DNA of 64,000 nt. It comes from Jeotgalibaca arthritidis (lineage in GTDB: Bacteria > Bacillota > Bacilli > Lactobacillales > Aerococcaceae). The stretch's first letter is position 1, and each line of letters starts with the position of its first letter. Both the position numbers and the translations under genes were made by a program. A model generated the notes under the pieces. It was given only the letters and a program-made list of their open reading frames with translations, made no database searches and was not told where the DNA came from. Below, one piece after another: positions 42,244 through 50,968 of the stretch. The DNA lies in the NCBI RefSeq assembly GCF_011100465.1, contig NZ_CP049740.1:1057857-1121856 (forward strand). Direction: 5' to 3'.

Positions 42244-43758
42244 ATGGCAGATTTTAAGCAGGATGCAAAAGATTTATTGGAACATATTGGCGGTTCTGAT
42301 AATATCTAAGCAGTCACTCACTGTGCAACTCGGATGCGCTTTGTTTTAAATGATCCCGATCAAGCTGATGTGAAGAAGATTGAAGATATTCCATCAGTAA
42401 AGGGAACGTTTACGCAAGCAGGGCAATTCCAGGTCATTGTCGGTAATGAAGTTCCTATGTTCTATAATGAATTCGCTAAGGTTTCTGGAAAAGAAGGCGT
42501 GTCGAAAGACGAAGCCAAATCAGCAGCTAAACAAAATCAAAACTGGATTCAACGCGCTATGTCCGTTTTAGCAGAAATTTTTACTCCACTTATTCCAGCC
42601 ATTGTTGTCGGGGGGCTTATTTTAGGTTTTCGTAATATTTTAGAAGGTATTCAATTTCAATCACTAGGGCAAGCGATGGTGGATGGTGCCCCAGCATTCA
42701 CAACAGCGGGCGAACCCATCTATAATACAATTGTTAATGTGAATCAATTCTGGTCAGGTGTGAACCATTTTCTATGGCTGATTGGTGAAGCGATTTTCCA
42801 CTTCCTACCAGTTGGGATTACATGGAGCGTAACGAAGAAAATGGGAACAACCCAAATTCTAGGTATCGTACTAGGGATCACCTTAGTATCACCTCAGCTC
42901 TTGAATGCCTATGGTGTGGCAGGAACTGCTGCAACAGACATTCCAGTATGGGACTTTGGCTTCTTCCAAATTGATATGATTGGTTATCAAGCACAAGTTC
43001 TACCAGCCATGCTAGCAGGCTTTACATTGGCCTTCTTAGAAATATGGTTGCGTAAATGGATTCCACAAGCCATCTCAATGATTTTTGTGCCATTCTTTGC
43101 CTTACTCCCAACTGTTTTAATGGCGCATACCATTTTAGGACCGATTGGTTGGCAAGTGGGTAACTGGATTTCAGATGTTGTTTATGCAGGAATTACAGGC
43201 AGCTTCAGCTGGTTGTTTGGGCTTGTCTTTGGTGCGTTGTACTCACCACTGGTTATTACAGGGCTTCACCATATGTCCAACGCTATCGACTTGCAATTAA
43301 TGTCTGACTTTGGCGGTACACAATTATGGCCAATGATTGCTTTATCAAACATTGCTCAAGGGTCTGCGGTTCTAGCGATTATCTTCATGCACCTCGGAAA
43401 TAAGAAAGAAGAGCAAGTGTCTATCCCAGCGATGATTTCGTGTTACCTAGGTGTGACTGAGCCGGCTATGTTTGGTATTAACATTAAGTACATTTACCCA
43501 TTCATTGCAGCAATGATTGGCTCAGGGATTGCTGGTTTCGTTTCAGTTCTCTCAGGCGTAACAGCAGCATCAATCGGTGTCGGTGGGATTCCTGGATTCC
43601 TATCTATTCAATTTGAGCACTGGCCAATGTTCTTTGTAAGTATGGCAATTGCAATTGTTGTTCCGATTCTATTAACGATTATCTTTGAAAAGAACAACTT
43701 ATTTGTACCAAAAGGTGATGTCGAAGATGCACCTGTTATTGAAACATCACAAAAATAA
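42244..43758 (+). pseudogene. treP: Trehalose PTS EIIBC (TreP) with an in-frame stop at codon 22
   Basis: TreP imports trehalose and phosphorylates it. ATG 42244 follows AAAGGAGG and encodes MADFKQDAKDLLEHIGGSDN-I, then TAA at 42307-42309. After the stop the same frame continues AVTHCATRMRFVLNDPDQAD, the EIIB active-site segment with Cys codon 42322. A complete EIIC membrane domain follows (ILGIVLGITLVSPQLLNAYG, ITGLHHMSNAIDLQLMSDFG). There is no other lesion. Reinitiation at ATG 42334 would give 474 residues but lose the phosphorylated Cys. The allele is a recent nonsense mutation or a sequence error. Confidence 0.85.
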
Positions 43759-43765
43759 TAAAAAC

Positions 43766-43806
43766 GGACAGGACAGAAGAAGAGCATGCTCACTTTTGGC
43801 CTGTCT
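43766..43806 (+). other. Hairpin between treP and treC
   Basis: GGACAGG (43766-43772) pairs with CCTGTCT (43800-43806), and the loop contains the palindrome GAGCATGCTC. There is no T run, so it is more likely an mRNA-processing or stability element, or a weak attenuator, than a full terminator. Confidence 0.4.
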
Positions 43807-43832
43807 CCTTGTTAGAAGAGAAGGAGGCTATT

Positions 43833-45485
43833 ATGGCTAATTTTAAAGAAAAGGTCATTTACCAGCTCTATCCGAAATCATTTAATGACTCGGATGGTAA
43901 TGGGATTGGCGATATTCGCGGGATTATTGAAAAATTACCGTATTTAGAAACACTGGGGATTGATATGATTTGGATGAATCCCGTATTCCTGTCTCCTCAA
44001 AAAGATAACGGCTATGACGTAACGGATTATACGGCCATTGATCCTGTCTTTGGTAGTATGGCAGATTTGGAAGAACTGATTGAAAAAGCAAAAGAAAAAA
44101 ATATCGAATTGATGTTTGATATGGTGTTTAACCACACGTCAACTACTCACGAGTGGTTCCAACGTGCCCTAGCTGGGGAAAAGGAATACGAAGACTACTA
44201 CATTATTCGCTCCCCTAAAGAGGACGGCAGCTTGCCAACAAACTGGCAGTCGAAATTTGGTGGCGATGCGTGGGATGAATTTGGCGAGACTGGCAATTAC
44301 TATTTATGTCTGTATGACAAAACCCAAGCCGACTTAAATTGGAGAAATCCAAAAGTCAGAGAAGAATTGTATAAAGTTGTTCAATTTTGGCTGGAAAAAG
44401 GGATTCGTGGCTTCCGCTTTGACGTCTTGAATGTTATCGGTAAAGCAGAAGAATTAGTAGATAGTGATGGTGATAATGAAAAGGGTCTGTATACCGATAC
44501 GCCGATTGTCCACGACTATGTTCGTGAATTAAATCAAGCCAGCTTCGGACAATACGATGACATTATCACGGTTGGGGAAATGTCTTCCACTACAGTTGAA
44601 AATGGCGTTTTGTATTCTAATCCTGATCGTAATGAGTTGTCGATGATTTTCAGTTTCCATCATTTGAAGGTGGACTATCAAGACGGTGAAAAATGGTCAG
44701 ATGTGCCCTTTGATTTTATCGAGCTTAAGCAATTGCTGGATGAATGGCAAAGTGGCATGTCGGATGGCAATGGCTGGAACGCCTTGTTCTGGAATAACCA
44801 CGATCAACCGCGCGCCAATAGCCGCTTCGGGGATCCTGAGCGTTTCCCTTATGAAACAACGACGATGTTGGCGCAGGCCATTCATTTGCTGAGGGGGACA
44901 CCTTATATTTATCAAGGTGAAGAAATTGGAATGACCAATCCTGATTACGGTGATATTAATGAGTATGTTGATATTGAAACCCATAATGCTTATGAGAGCA
45001 TGCGATTGGATGGCAAGAGCCATCAAGAAGCTATTGCTATTATTAAGCAAAAATCACGTGATAATAGCCGAACACCGATGCAGTGGGACAGTAGTTTAAA
45101 TGCTGGTTTTTCAACGGCTGAGCCATGGTTGAAAGTAGCTGATAATTACCTAGACATTAATGCTGAGAAGGAACTGGCAGAAGGAAGCATTTTCCCTTAC
45201 TACCAAAAACTGATTCAGCTTCGTAAATCTATGCCCATTATTTCTGATGGCAGCTACCAAGGTATTTTGCTTGATGACCCAGAAGTCTATGCTTATATCC
45301 GTGAAAAAGATGGCGAAAAACTACTCGTCTTAAATCATTTTTACGGCACGGATTATAGCTTAACGATTCCAGAAGAATGGGTGCAAGAGGGAGCAGAAGT
45401 GGTTATTGGTAATTATCCCGATGCAAGCTTAACATCCCAAATAACGCTTAGACCCTATGAAACAGTGGCATTTTTAATCAAATAA
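43833..45485 (+). CDS. treC: Trehalose-6-phosphate hydrolase TreC
   Basis: This GH13 enzyme splits trehalose 6-phosphate into glucose and glucose 6-phosphate. The catalytic pattern is seen in GIRGFRFDVLNVIGKA (nucleophile Asp), TVGEMSS (acid Glu) and FWNNHDQPRANSRFGD (stabilising Asp). The related oligo-1,6-glucosidases share these motifs. The TreP neighbour and the TreR operator support TreC. AGGAGG places the start at ATG 43833, giving 550 residues, although the frame opens at 43809. Confidence 0.9.
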   Translation: MANFKEKVIYQLYPKSFNDSDGNGIGDIRGIIEKLPYLETLGIDMIWMNPVFLSPQKDNGYDVTDYTAIDPVFGSMADLEELIEKAKEKNIELMFDMVFNHTSTTHEWFQRALAGEKEYEDYYIIRSPKEDGSLPTNWQSKFGGDAWDEFGETGNYYLCLYDKTQADLNWRNPKVREELYKVVQFWLEKGIRGFRFDVLNVIGKAEELVDSDGDNEKGLYTDTPIVHDYVRELNQASFGQYDDIITVGEMSSTTVENGVLYSNPDRNELSMIFSFHHLKVDYQDGEKWSDVPFDFIELKQLLDEWQSGMSDGNGWNALFWNNHDQPRANSRFGDPERFPYETTTMLAQAIHLLRGTPYIYQGEEIGMTNPDYGDINEYVDIETHNAYESMRLDGKSHQEAIAIIKQKSRDNSRTPMQWDSSLNAGFSTAEPWLKVADNYLDINAEKELAEGSIFPYYQKLIQLRKSMPIISDGSYQGILLDDPEVYAYIREKDGEKLLVLNHFYGTDYSLTIPEEWVQEGAEVVIGNYPDASLTSQITLRPYETVAFLIK

Positions 45486-45488
45486 AAG

Positions 45489-45532
45489 ACGAGCCTTCTA
45501 CCAATTTTTTTGGTGGCAGGCTCGTTTTTTTA
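45489..45532 (+). terminator. Intrinsic terminator after treC
   Basis: ACGAGCC (from 45489) pairs with GGCTCGT (ending about 45525), with an inner ACCAA/TTGGT stem and a following T run. It may also serve the convergent minus-strand gene ending at 45530. Confidence 0.9.
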
Positions 45533-45889
45533 TTTAGATAATAAACTATAGAGTAAGGCACTGCCGTAATAAGCGATTAGGAATGGTGTAATGAGATAGA
45601 ATTGGAAAGGAATAATCAGTGCCGTTGATAAGAAGAGCATCAAAACACAGGCAACTAGCATGACAGCTAGAGTCAGCTGATACGTTTTTTCTTTTTTATA
45701 AACTAAGCTGTGATACAAGATGATAAGGGTGAGGCCTTGAAGAATAATTTGTAAGAAGATAGAAAAATAAGCAGGGCCAATATTAAATGATTGCGAGACA
45801 TAGTCATTGATGGCTTGTGTGGCAAACGCATCAATACCCATTAATAATACAGGTAGAAAAATAAGTGATAAGGTCGTTTTCTTGTTCAT
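45530..45889 (-). CDS. Small integral membrane protein, unknown function
   Basis: The protein is about 119 residues with four predicted TM helices: LSLIFLPVLLMGIDAFAT, YFSIFLQIILQGLTLIILYH, LTLAVMLVACVLMLFLSTAL and FQFYLITPFLIAYYGSALLY. I do not recognise a family. The frame opens at 45910, but on the minus strand AAGGGA precedes the ATG at 45889, giving the natural MNKKTT start. It is convergent with treC and has no evident operon partner. Confidence 0.7.
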   Translation of the reverse strand: MNKKTTLSLIFLPVLLMGIDAFATQAINDYVSQSFNIGPAYFSIFLQIILQGLTLIILYHSLVYKKEKTYQLTLAVMLVACVLMLFLSTALIIPFQFYLITPFLIAYYGSALLYSLLSK

Positions 45890-46053
45890 TTTTATTCCCT
45901 TCTTTCTCAAAAAACCATTATTTATATAAAATATATTATAGAGATTAATTTATGAAAAGTAAATGTTTTTTTGTTTACGTGCAATAAATAACAATATGGT
46001 GGAGGTGAAATCAACTCAATTCTAAGCCTTAATAATAACCAATATATTAATAA

Positions 46054-46446
46054 AAAAAAACTACTTATGTAACTGAAACAACAAAAATGAGTTCGGTTGC
46101 CGTTGAGAAAATGGCGATTACCAAACAAGCTGTTATTGAACAAGAGTCTGCTGTAGAAGTAACGAGCAGCGCCTTCGATGAGATTAAACATTCCGTAGAA
46201 GACATTACAGCTCGCGTCAATAACTCATCACAAATGTTAAACCAAGTGGACCAAGCATCAAAACAAATCGGTAAGCAGGCAAGTGATATGACAGGAATCG
46301 CTGAGCAGTCAGCAGCCAATTCTGAAGAAATCTCAGCGTCAAGTGAAGAACAACTCGCTACAGCTGAAGTGATCGCAAACACTGCCACAGAAATCTTAAT
46401 GATGTCTGACAGCCTCCATAAAGTGGTTCTGAAATTTAAAGTATAA
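46054..46446 (+). pseudogene. Chemoreceptor C-terminal fragment
   Basis: The frame encodes only the C-terminal arm of a methyl-accepting chemotaxis protein signalling domain: FDEIKHSVEDITARVNNSSQ, TGIAEQSAANSEEISASSEE and SLHKVVLKFKV. Sensor, TM, HAMP and the conserved tip are missing. The longest ATG-started part (46087) has no ribosome site. The upstream 45911-46053 stretch is AT-rich and shows no gene. A terminator follows, so the 3' end of the old gene is intact while its 5' part has been deleted. Confidence 0.78.
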
Positions 46447-46459
46447 GATGCGCATTGAG

Positions 46460-46489
46460 AGGAGCTGAATTTTTTTCAGCTCCTTTTTA
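46460..46489 (+). terminator. Intrinsic terminator of the chemoreceptor remnant
   Basis: AGGAGCTGAA (46460-46469) pairs perfectly with TTCAGCTCCT (46475-46484) and is followed by TTTT. Confidence 0.9.
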
Positions 46490-46500
46490 TTTGCTCAAGA

Positions 46501-46648
46501 AGTGTGCGATACAGCTTCAAAAATTGAGCTGTATCGCACACTTTTACCTTGAAATGTAAGATACAGGCTGCTTCAAACAGTCTGTATCTTACATTTAGGT
46601 ACCTGAGTGTGCGTTACAGCTGATAATTTTAGTCTGTATCTTACATTT
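46501..46648. repeat. Tandem hairpin array with a GATACAG-type stem, three units
   Basis: Unit 1 arms are AGTGTGCGATACAGCT (46501-46516) and AGCTGTATCGCACACT (46527-46542). Unit 2 arms are AAATGTAAGATACAG (46552-46566) and CTGTATCTTACATTT (46582-46596). Unit 3 joins a unit-1-like left arm (GTGTGCGTTACAG, 46607-46619) to a unit-2-like right arm (CTGTATCTTACATTT, 46634-46648) and pairs only in its core. Unit spacing is about 51-53 nt, like the GTCGA arrays. Confidence 0.8.
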
Positions 46649-46719
46649 CGACAAAAAGAAGCTGGGAAAATCCTCAGCCTCCACTCAGCTTTTTCTGATT
46701 TCGTATCAAAGTTTGATTA

Positions 46720-46728
46720 TGATATAAT
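46720..46728 (+). promoter_or_regulatory. Extended -10 promoter of the GerM-domain lipoprotein
   Basis: TG-A-TATAAT at 46720-46728 is a perfect extended -10 element. The -35 region is weak, as is usual for this class. It lies 37 nt upstream of the start codon. Confidence 0.72.
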
Positions 46729-46764
46729 TAAAGCAAGTTAAGAAAGATGGTAGGAGGGATTAGT

Positions 46765-47871
46765 TTGAAGAGAAATCGATTATTAGTATTTGGTTTGCTG
46801 GCAGCATTTTTAGTTGCTTGTTCTAAGGAAGACGACACAGTTGTGGATTCATCGTCACAGCCGGCAAGTTCGGAAAGTAGTATTGAGGAGAGTTCATCCG
46901 TTGAGGAATCAAGCTCTGTAGAAGAGGAAACCGATACGATTGCCGCTTATTTTCCTTTCGTAGAGAATGTTTTGTCTTCTTATGAAGGCGAAGGCAATGA
47001 GTATGCGACATTCAGCTGGTATCCGCAATACATCGAAGAAAATCGCGCACAATATGTTAAAAATAATGGCGGTACGCAAATCGTATCTGTCTTAGATTAT
47101 TCAGATGGTCAATTAGTCGAAACCTTTACGCGTCCAGAAACATATTTCCGTGAAAATATGTTGGATCAGACAAGTGATGACGCAGGAACTATTTTATTAA
47201 AAGAACCGCTTGAAGTAGGCAATAGTTGGGGAAATCCATCAGGTTCAACGACTGAAATTACAGCCGTTGATGTTGATGTGGAAACACCACTTGGCGTATT
47301 CCCAGCAATCGAAGTAACGACAACAGAAGGCGATGCTACTACGACACGTTATTATTCTGTCGGCATGGGCTTAGTCAAAGAAGTGGCTACCGATGCACAA
47401 GCTAGCTATGAAGTTATTTCAACATTAGCTGAGCAAACCGCAGATACACCAGAATCAACAGTTATCAGAGCTTTCTTCCCAGATGCCAATGCTATGGGGA
47501 TTGAAACAGCAGATGTGAATGTCGCTTTCTTTACCAATGATGTAACAAGAGAGGTTATTTCCGATTTATTAGAACAAGTGCCAGATGTTGAATACGGCCG
47601 TTTAATTCCAGAAGGAACAACGATTAATAGTTTGTACTTGAATGAAGATGGCAGAGTTTATGTTGATTTTTCAGAAGAGCTAGTTGGCAATATGAATGCG
47701 GGTAGTTCAGGAGAATCACTTCTATTGCAAGGAATCGTCAATACCATTGGCGTTTACTATGGCGTAGAAGAAGTGCTATTGACGATTGAGGGCGCCCCTT
47801 ATGAATCAGGCCACTACTCCATGCAAGAAGGCGAATCCTTCAGAGTTGATATGGAAGGCGTTATTGAATAA
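46765..47871 (+). CDS. GerM-domain lipoprotein
   Basis: A lipoprotein signal peptide (MKRNRLLVFGLLAAFLVACS) ends in a lipobox with Cys19. A Ser/Glu-rich linker with repeated SSSVEE follows. A domain of unknown function spans about 55-235. The C-terminal GerMN domain (about 255-350) has NVAFFTNDVTREVISDLLEQ, INSLYLNEDGRVYVDFSEEL and LLQGIVNTIGVYYGVEEVLL. The first ATG at 46747 lies before the GGAGGG site, so TTG 46765 is the start. The function in a non-sporulating bacterium is unknown. Confidence 0.8.
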   Translation: MKRNRLLVFGLLAAFLVACSKEDDTVVDSSSQPASSESSIEESSSVEESSSVEEETDTIAAYFPFVENVLSSYEGEGNEYATFSWYPQYIEENRAQYVKNNGGTQIVSVLDYSDGQLVETFTRPETYFRENMLDQTSDDAGTILLKEPLEVGNSWGNPSGSTTEITAVDVDVETPLGVFPAIEVTTTEGDATTTRYYSVGMGLVKEVATDAQASYEVISTLAEQTADTPESTVIRAFFPDANAMGIETADVNVAFFTNDVTREVISDLLEQVPDVEYGRLIPEGTTINSLYLNEDGRVYVDFSEELVGNMNAGSSGESLLLQGIVNTIGVYYGVEEVLLTIEGAPYESGHYSMQEGESFRVDMEGVIE

Positions 47872-47877
47872 GTTTTG

Positions 47878-47914
47878 AAAAAGTGATTGAGTGGGATGCT
47901 CAATCACTTTTTTT
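47878..47914. terminator. Terminator after the GerM-domain lipoprotein gene
   Basis: AAAAAGTGATTGAG pairs with CTCAATCACTTTTT. A-rich and T-rich ends make it potentially bidirectional, so it could also stop transcription from the minus-strand exporter gene. A second small hairpin, GCGGAC/GTCCGC with TTTT, is at 47965-47982. Confidence 0.88.
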
Positions 47915-48064
47915 GTCCTAGACTAGGGGATTATAAGTTCAGCCATCAATGTCTAGCTCCCAAGGCGGACTTGTCCGCTTTTCTTATGGAGTAGGGTAAT
48001 ATAAGTTTTTTTCTGCCTCCGGGAAATTAAACGAATCGTAGCTATTGGCCTGAAATTCTTGTTG

Positions 48065-49084
48065 TTACACTATTCCCATGAAAAATTCTACAGTGATTGC
48101 TACAATCACGACTAGAGTAGAAATAATGAACCCATGAATCATGGGATTAAGGCCAGATTTTCTCATCTCTTTGAAGTCTGTATTCATACCGATTGCGGCT
48201 AGAGCAGAAACCATTAAGAACTTGCTTAATAATTTCAATGCATTAGAGAACGGAAGAGGAATGAATCCCATACTATTGATCACAGACATACCCACAAATG
48301 CAATGATAAACCAGGGAAAGAGAGAAATTAAATTTACTTTTTCATTTTTTGTTTTTAAAGTAACCGAGTTTTTTCTATTTGAATAAGTGTTAATTAAAGA
48401 GAAAATCAATACAGTTGGAATAATAGATAGGGTGCGAGTCAGCTTGACCATTGTAGCAAAATCACCTGCTGCTTCGCTGAATGCATATCCAGCAGCAACT
48501 ACACTTGAAGTGTCGTTTACTGCAGTACCCGTCCATAAACCGTATGCGATATCGCTTAAACCTAACGCCCGTCCCATAATAGGAAATAAGATAATCATAA
48601 TTACATCGAAAAGAAAGGTTGCAGACATTGCATAAGCAATATCTTTGTCTTCCGCATCAATCGCAGGAGCGAGAGCAGCAATGGCAGAACCACCACAAAT
48701 TCCTGTCCCGGCAGAAATCATGTTAGAGAGTTTCCAATTCAAACCAAGCCATTTCCCTACAAAGTATCCTCCTCCAAAACAGGTTACTAAAGTAAAGAGC
48801 ATGACAATTAAAGATAAGCGTCCAACAGTTAGAATGGTTTCAATACTTAAAGAAGCACCTAATAATATAATTGAAAATTTAAGTATTTTTTTAGACGTAA
48901 ATGTTAACCCCACCGTTACTTCTTTACTAGGTTTCCAAAAATTATTTAAAAGTATCCCAAGAAATAGTGCGATCAAAGAATCACTAACAATGGGTATAGG
49001 CAATAAAGACTGTATGAACCGTGCGACTAAGGCAAGTAATAAAGCAAGAGAAAAACCAGGTAAATAATTTAATAGCTTTTTCAT
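48065..49084 (-). CDS. YeiH-family putative exporter
   Basis: The membrane protein has about ten TM helices and matches the YeiH (UPF0324) family: LIALFLGILLNNFWKPSKEV, SNMISAGTGICGGSAIAALA, DVIMIILFPIMGRALGLS and GTAVNDTSSVVAAGYAFSEA. The family is proposed to export sulfur-containing anions, but the substrate is not settled. On the minus strand AAGGAG precedes the ATG at 49084. A LysR-type gene is divergent, as is common for this family, and probably controls it. Confidence 0.88.
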   Translation of the reverse strand: MKKLLNYLPGFSLALLLALVARFIQSLLPIPIVSDSLIALFLGILLNNFWKPSKEVTVGLTFTSKKILKFSIILLGASLSIETILTVGRLSLIVMLFTLVTCFGGGYFVGKWLGLNWKLSNMISAGTGICGGSAIAALAPAIDAEDKDIAYAMSATFLFDVIMIILFPIMGRALGLSDIAYGLWTGTAVNDTSSVVAAGYAFSEAAGDFATMVKLTRTLSIIPTVLIFSLINTYSNRKNSVTLKTKNEKVNLISLFPWFIIAFVGMSVINSMGFIPLPFSNALKLLSKFLMVSALAAIGMNTDFKEMRKSGLNPMIHGFIISTLVVIVAITVEFFMGIV

Positions 49085-49168
49085 ACATTTCTCCTTCCAT
49101 TAAGAATAATTTATAAATCTAATGTAATTTTACAAGAGCACAACGATAAAATCCAATTATGATTTGTT

Positions 49169-49181
49169 ATCGTTGATAAGG
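49169..49181. promoter_or_regulatory. Candidate LysR operator in the divergent promoter region
   Basis: TTATC-GTT-GATAA is a perfect inverted repeat between the divergent exporter and regulator genes. It fits the dyad expected of a LysR-type binding site (T-N11-A). A related half site (CGATAA) lies at 49145-49150. Function is inferred from position. Confidence 0.5.
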
Positions 49182-49226
49182 TTATGTTATGGTAAAAGGA
49201 GTAAAAATCACATTAAGGAGGGTTCC

Positions 49227-50096
49227 ATGCTAGATACAAAACTACTCACGTTTGTGCAAGTGGCTAAATATAAAAACTATACAAAAGCGGCTCATGCGTT
49301 GAATTTAACCCAACCTGCTGTTAGCCAGCATATAAAGAAAATAGAAGAACATTATGGATGTCGTTTGATTATAATCGATGGCAAAACAGTGACTTTAACT
49401 GAACAAGGAAAATTACTATACAGTTATGCAAATTTTCAGCTTGCAAATGAGAAGCAATTAATCGATCAAATAAAGAGAGTTGAGACATCTATTAAGATTG
49501 GTTCAACATTGTCGATCGCTGATTACTATTTACCAGATTATCTGAGTGTGTATTTAAGTGATTCTGACGAAGTCATTTCTGTGTCTGTAAAAAATACAGA
49601 AATGATTATTGATATGTTACTGAACAATGAATTATCTTGTGCATTTATCGAAGGGATATTTGATAAATCGTTGTTTCATTATTTTGAGTTTCAGAATACA
49701 AAATTTCTTCCCGTAAGCAGAAAAGGTCACCCCTTGGAAAATTCCAAAGTGAATATAAGCGATATACATGAATATCCTTTGCTTTTACGAGAAAAAGGCT
49801 CGGGAACAAGAGAAATTTACGAAAATTTTTTATATGAAACAAATGATTCGCTGCTATCCGTTTCAAAGATTCATGAAATCAGTAGTTTTTCAATTATAAA
49901 AAATATATTAAAGAAATCAGATGCTGTCTCATTCATGTATGAAGAAGTTGCAAAAGAAGAAGTCGAAAAAGGTGAATTGTGCTATCTAAATATAAAGGAT
50001 TTTTTAATCAATCGTCCCTTATATTTTATTTATCCAAAAAATAGTTTGATGAAACAAAAAAACGAAGTGTTTTACGAAAAATTAATGAAAAAATGA
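49227..50096 (+). CDS. LysR-family transcriptional regulator
   Basis: An N-terminal winged HTH is clear: LLTFVQVAKYKNYTKAAHAL, NLTQPAVSQHIKKIEEHYGC. The substrate-binding domain contains SIKIGSTLSIADYYLPDYLS, LSCAFIEGIFD and FLPVSRKGHPL. The frame opens at 49164, but AAGGAGGG places the start at ATG 49227 (289 residues). The divergent exporter is the likely target. exoA begins only 6 nt downstream. Confidence 0.92.
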   Translation: MLDTKLLTFVQVAKYKNYTKAAHALNLTQPAVSQHIKKIEEHYGCRLIIIDGKTVTLTEQGKLLYSYANFQLANEKQLIDQIKRVETSIKIGSTLSIADYYLPDYLSVYLSDSDEVISVSVKNTEMIIDMLLNNELSCAFIEGIFDKSLFHYFEFQNTKFLPVSRKGHPLENSKVNISDIHEYPLLLREKGSGTREIYENFLYETNDSLLSVSKIHEISSFSIIKNILKKSDAVSFMYEEVAKEEVEKGELCYLNIKDFLINRPLYFIYPKNSLMKQKNEVFYEKLMKK

Positions 50097-50102
50097 AACG
50101 AA

Positions 50103-50930
50103 ATGAAGTTAATTTCATGGAATATAGATTCATTAAATGCTGCTTTAACCAGTGATTCAAATCGTGCACTGCTGACGCGAGAGGTACTAAGGAATATACT
50201 TGCTTTGAATCCCGATATCATTGCGATTCAAGAAACAAAACTAACCGCAAAAGGATTAACAAAGAAGCATGCAGAGATATTAGCCGAACACGCTTGGGAA
50301 TACGAGATTGCATGGAGAAGTGCTGTTGAACCTGCTCGTAAAAGTTATGCGGGGACGTTGTTCTTATATAAGAAAGCTCTAAATCCGGTAATTACTTTTC
50401 CTGAAATTGGAGCACCAACAACGATGGATGCAGAAGGTAGAATCATTACCTTGGAATTTGAAGATTTGTTTGTCACACAAGTATATACTCCGAATGCTGG
50501 AAATACATTGGGACGATTAGAAGACCGCCAAATTTGGGATCAAAAATACGCAGAATATTTATCCCAATTAGACCAAACAAAACCAGTACTGGCAGTGGGA
50601 GACTTTAATGTCGCTCATGAGGAAATAGACTTGGCTCACCCCGATCGCAATCATTTCTCTGCGGGATTCACGGATGAAGAGAGACAAGGCTTTACACACC
50701 TATTAGCCCAGGGATTTACTGATACATTCCGTCATTTGCATGGAGATATTGAAGGGGTATATACCTGGTGGGCACAGCGAGTGAAGGCGAGTAAAATTAA
50801 TAATTCAGGCTGGAGAATTGATTACGCTCTAGTAAGCGATCGACTAGCAGATAAAGTAGTCAAGTCGGAAATGCTTGATTCTGGAATTCGGCAAGATCAC
50901 ACACCGCTCTTAATTGAGTTGGAATTTTAA
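50103..50930 (+). CDS. exoA: Exodeoxyribonuclease III family protein ExoA
   Basis: This is an apurinic/apyrimidinic endonuclease-exonuclease of the ExoA/Xth type used in base excision repair. The active-site motifs are MKLISWNIDSLNAAL, DIIAIQETKL, VGDFNVAHEEIDLAHP, WRIDYALVSDRL and RQDHTPLLIEL. At 275 residues it is full length. No good ribosome site precedes ATG 50103. It lies 6 nt after the LysR stop and may depend on coupling. Confidence 0.93.
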   Translation: MKLISWNIDSLNAALTSDSNRALLTREVLRNILALNPDIIAIQETKLTAKGLTKKHAEILAEHAWEYEIAWRSAVEPARKSYAGTLFLYKKALNPVITFPEIGAPTTMDAEGRIITLEFEDLFVTQVYTPNAGNTLGRLEDRQIWDQKYAEYLSQLDQTKPVLAVGDFNVAHEEIDLAHPDRNHFSAGFTDEERQGFTHLLAQGFTDTFRHLHGDIEGVYTWWAQRVKASKINNSGWRIDYALVSDRLADKVVKSEMLDSGIRQDHTPLLIELEF

Positions 50931-50968
50931 AGGAAGTAATCTCATAGGGGTTATAGAGGGAGTTAGCA

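Noticed and set aside
43944-44135. Minus-strand frames within treC and other strong genes
   Set aside because: They overlap well-supported genes, lack ribosome sites and show skewed composition typical of antisense shadows.
46065-46388. Minus-strand open frame opposite the chemoreceptor remnant
   Set aside because: The plus strand shows clear chemoreceptor similarity; the minus frame is a low-complexity Ser/Ala/Thr shadow.
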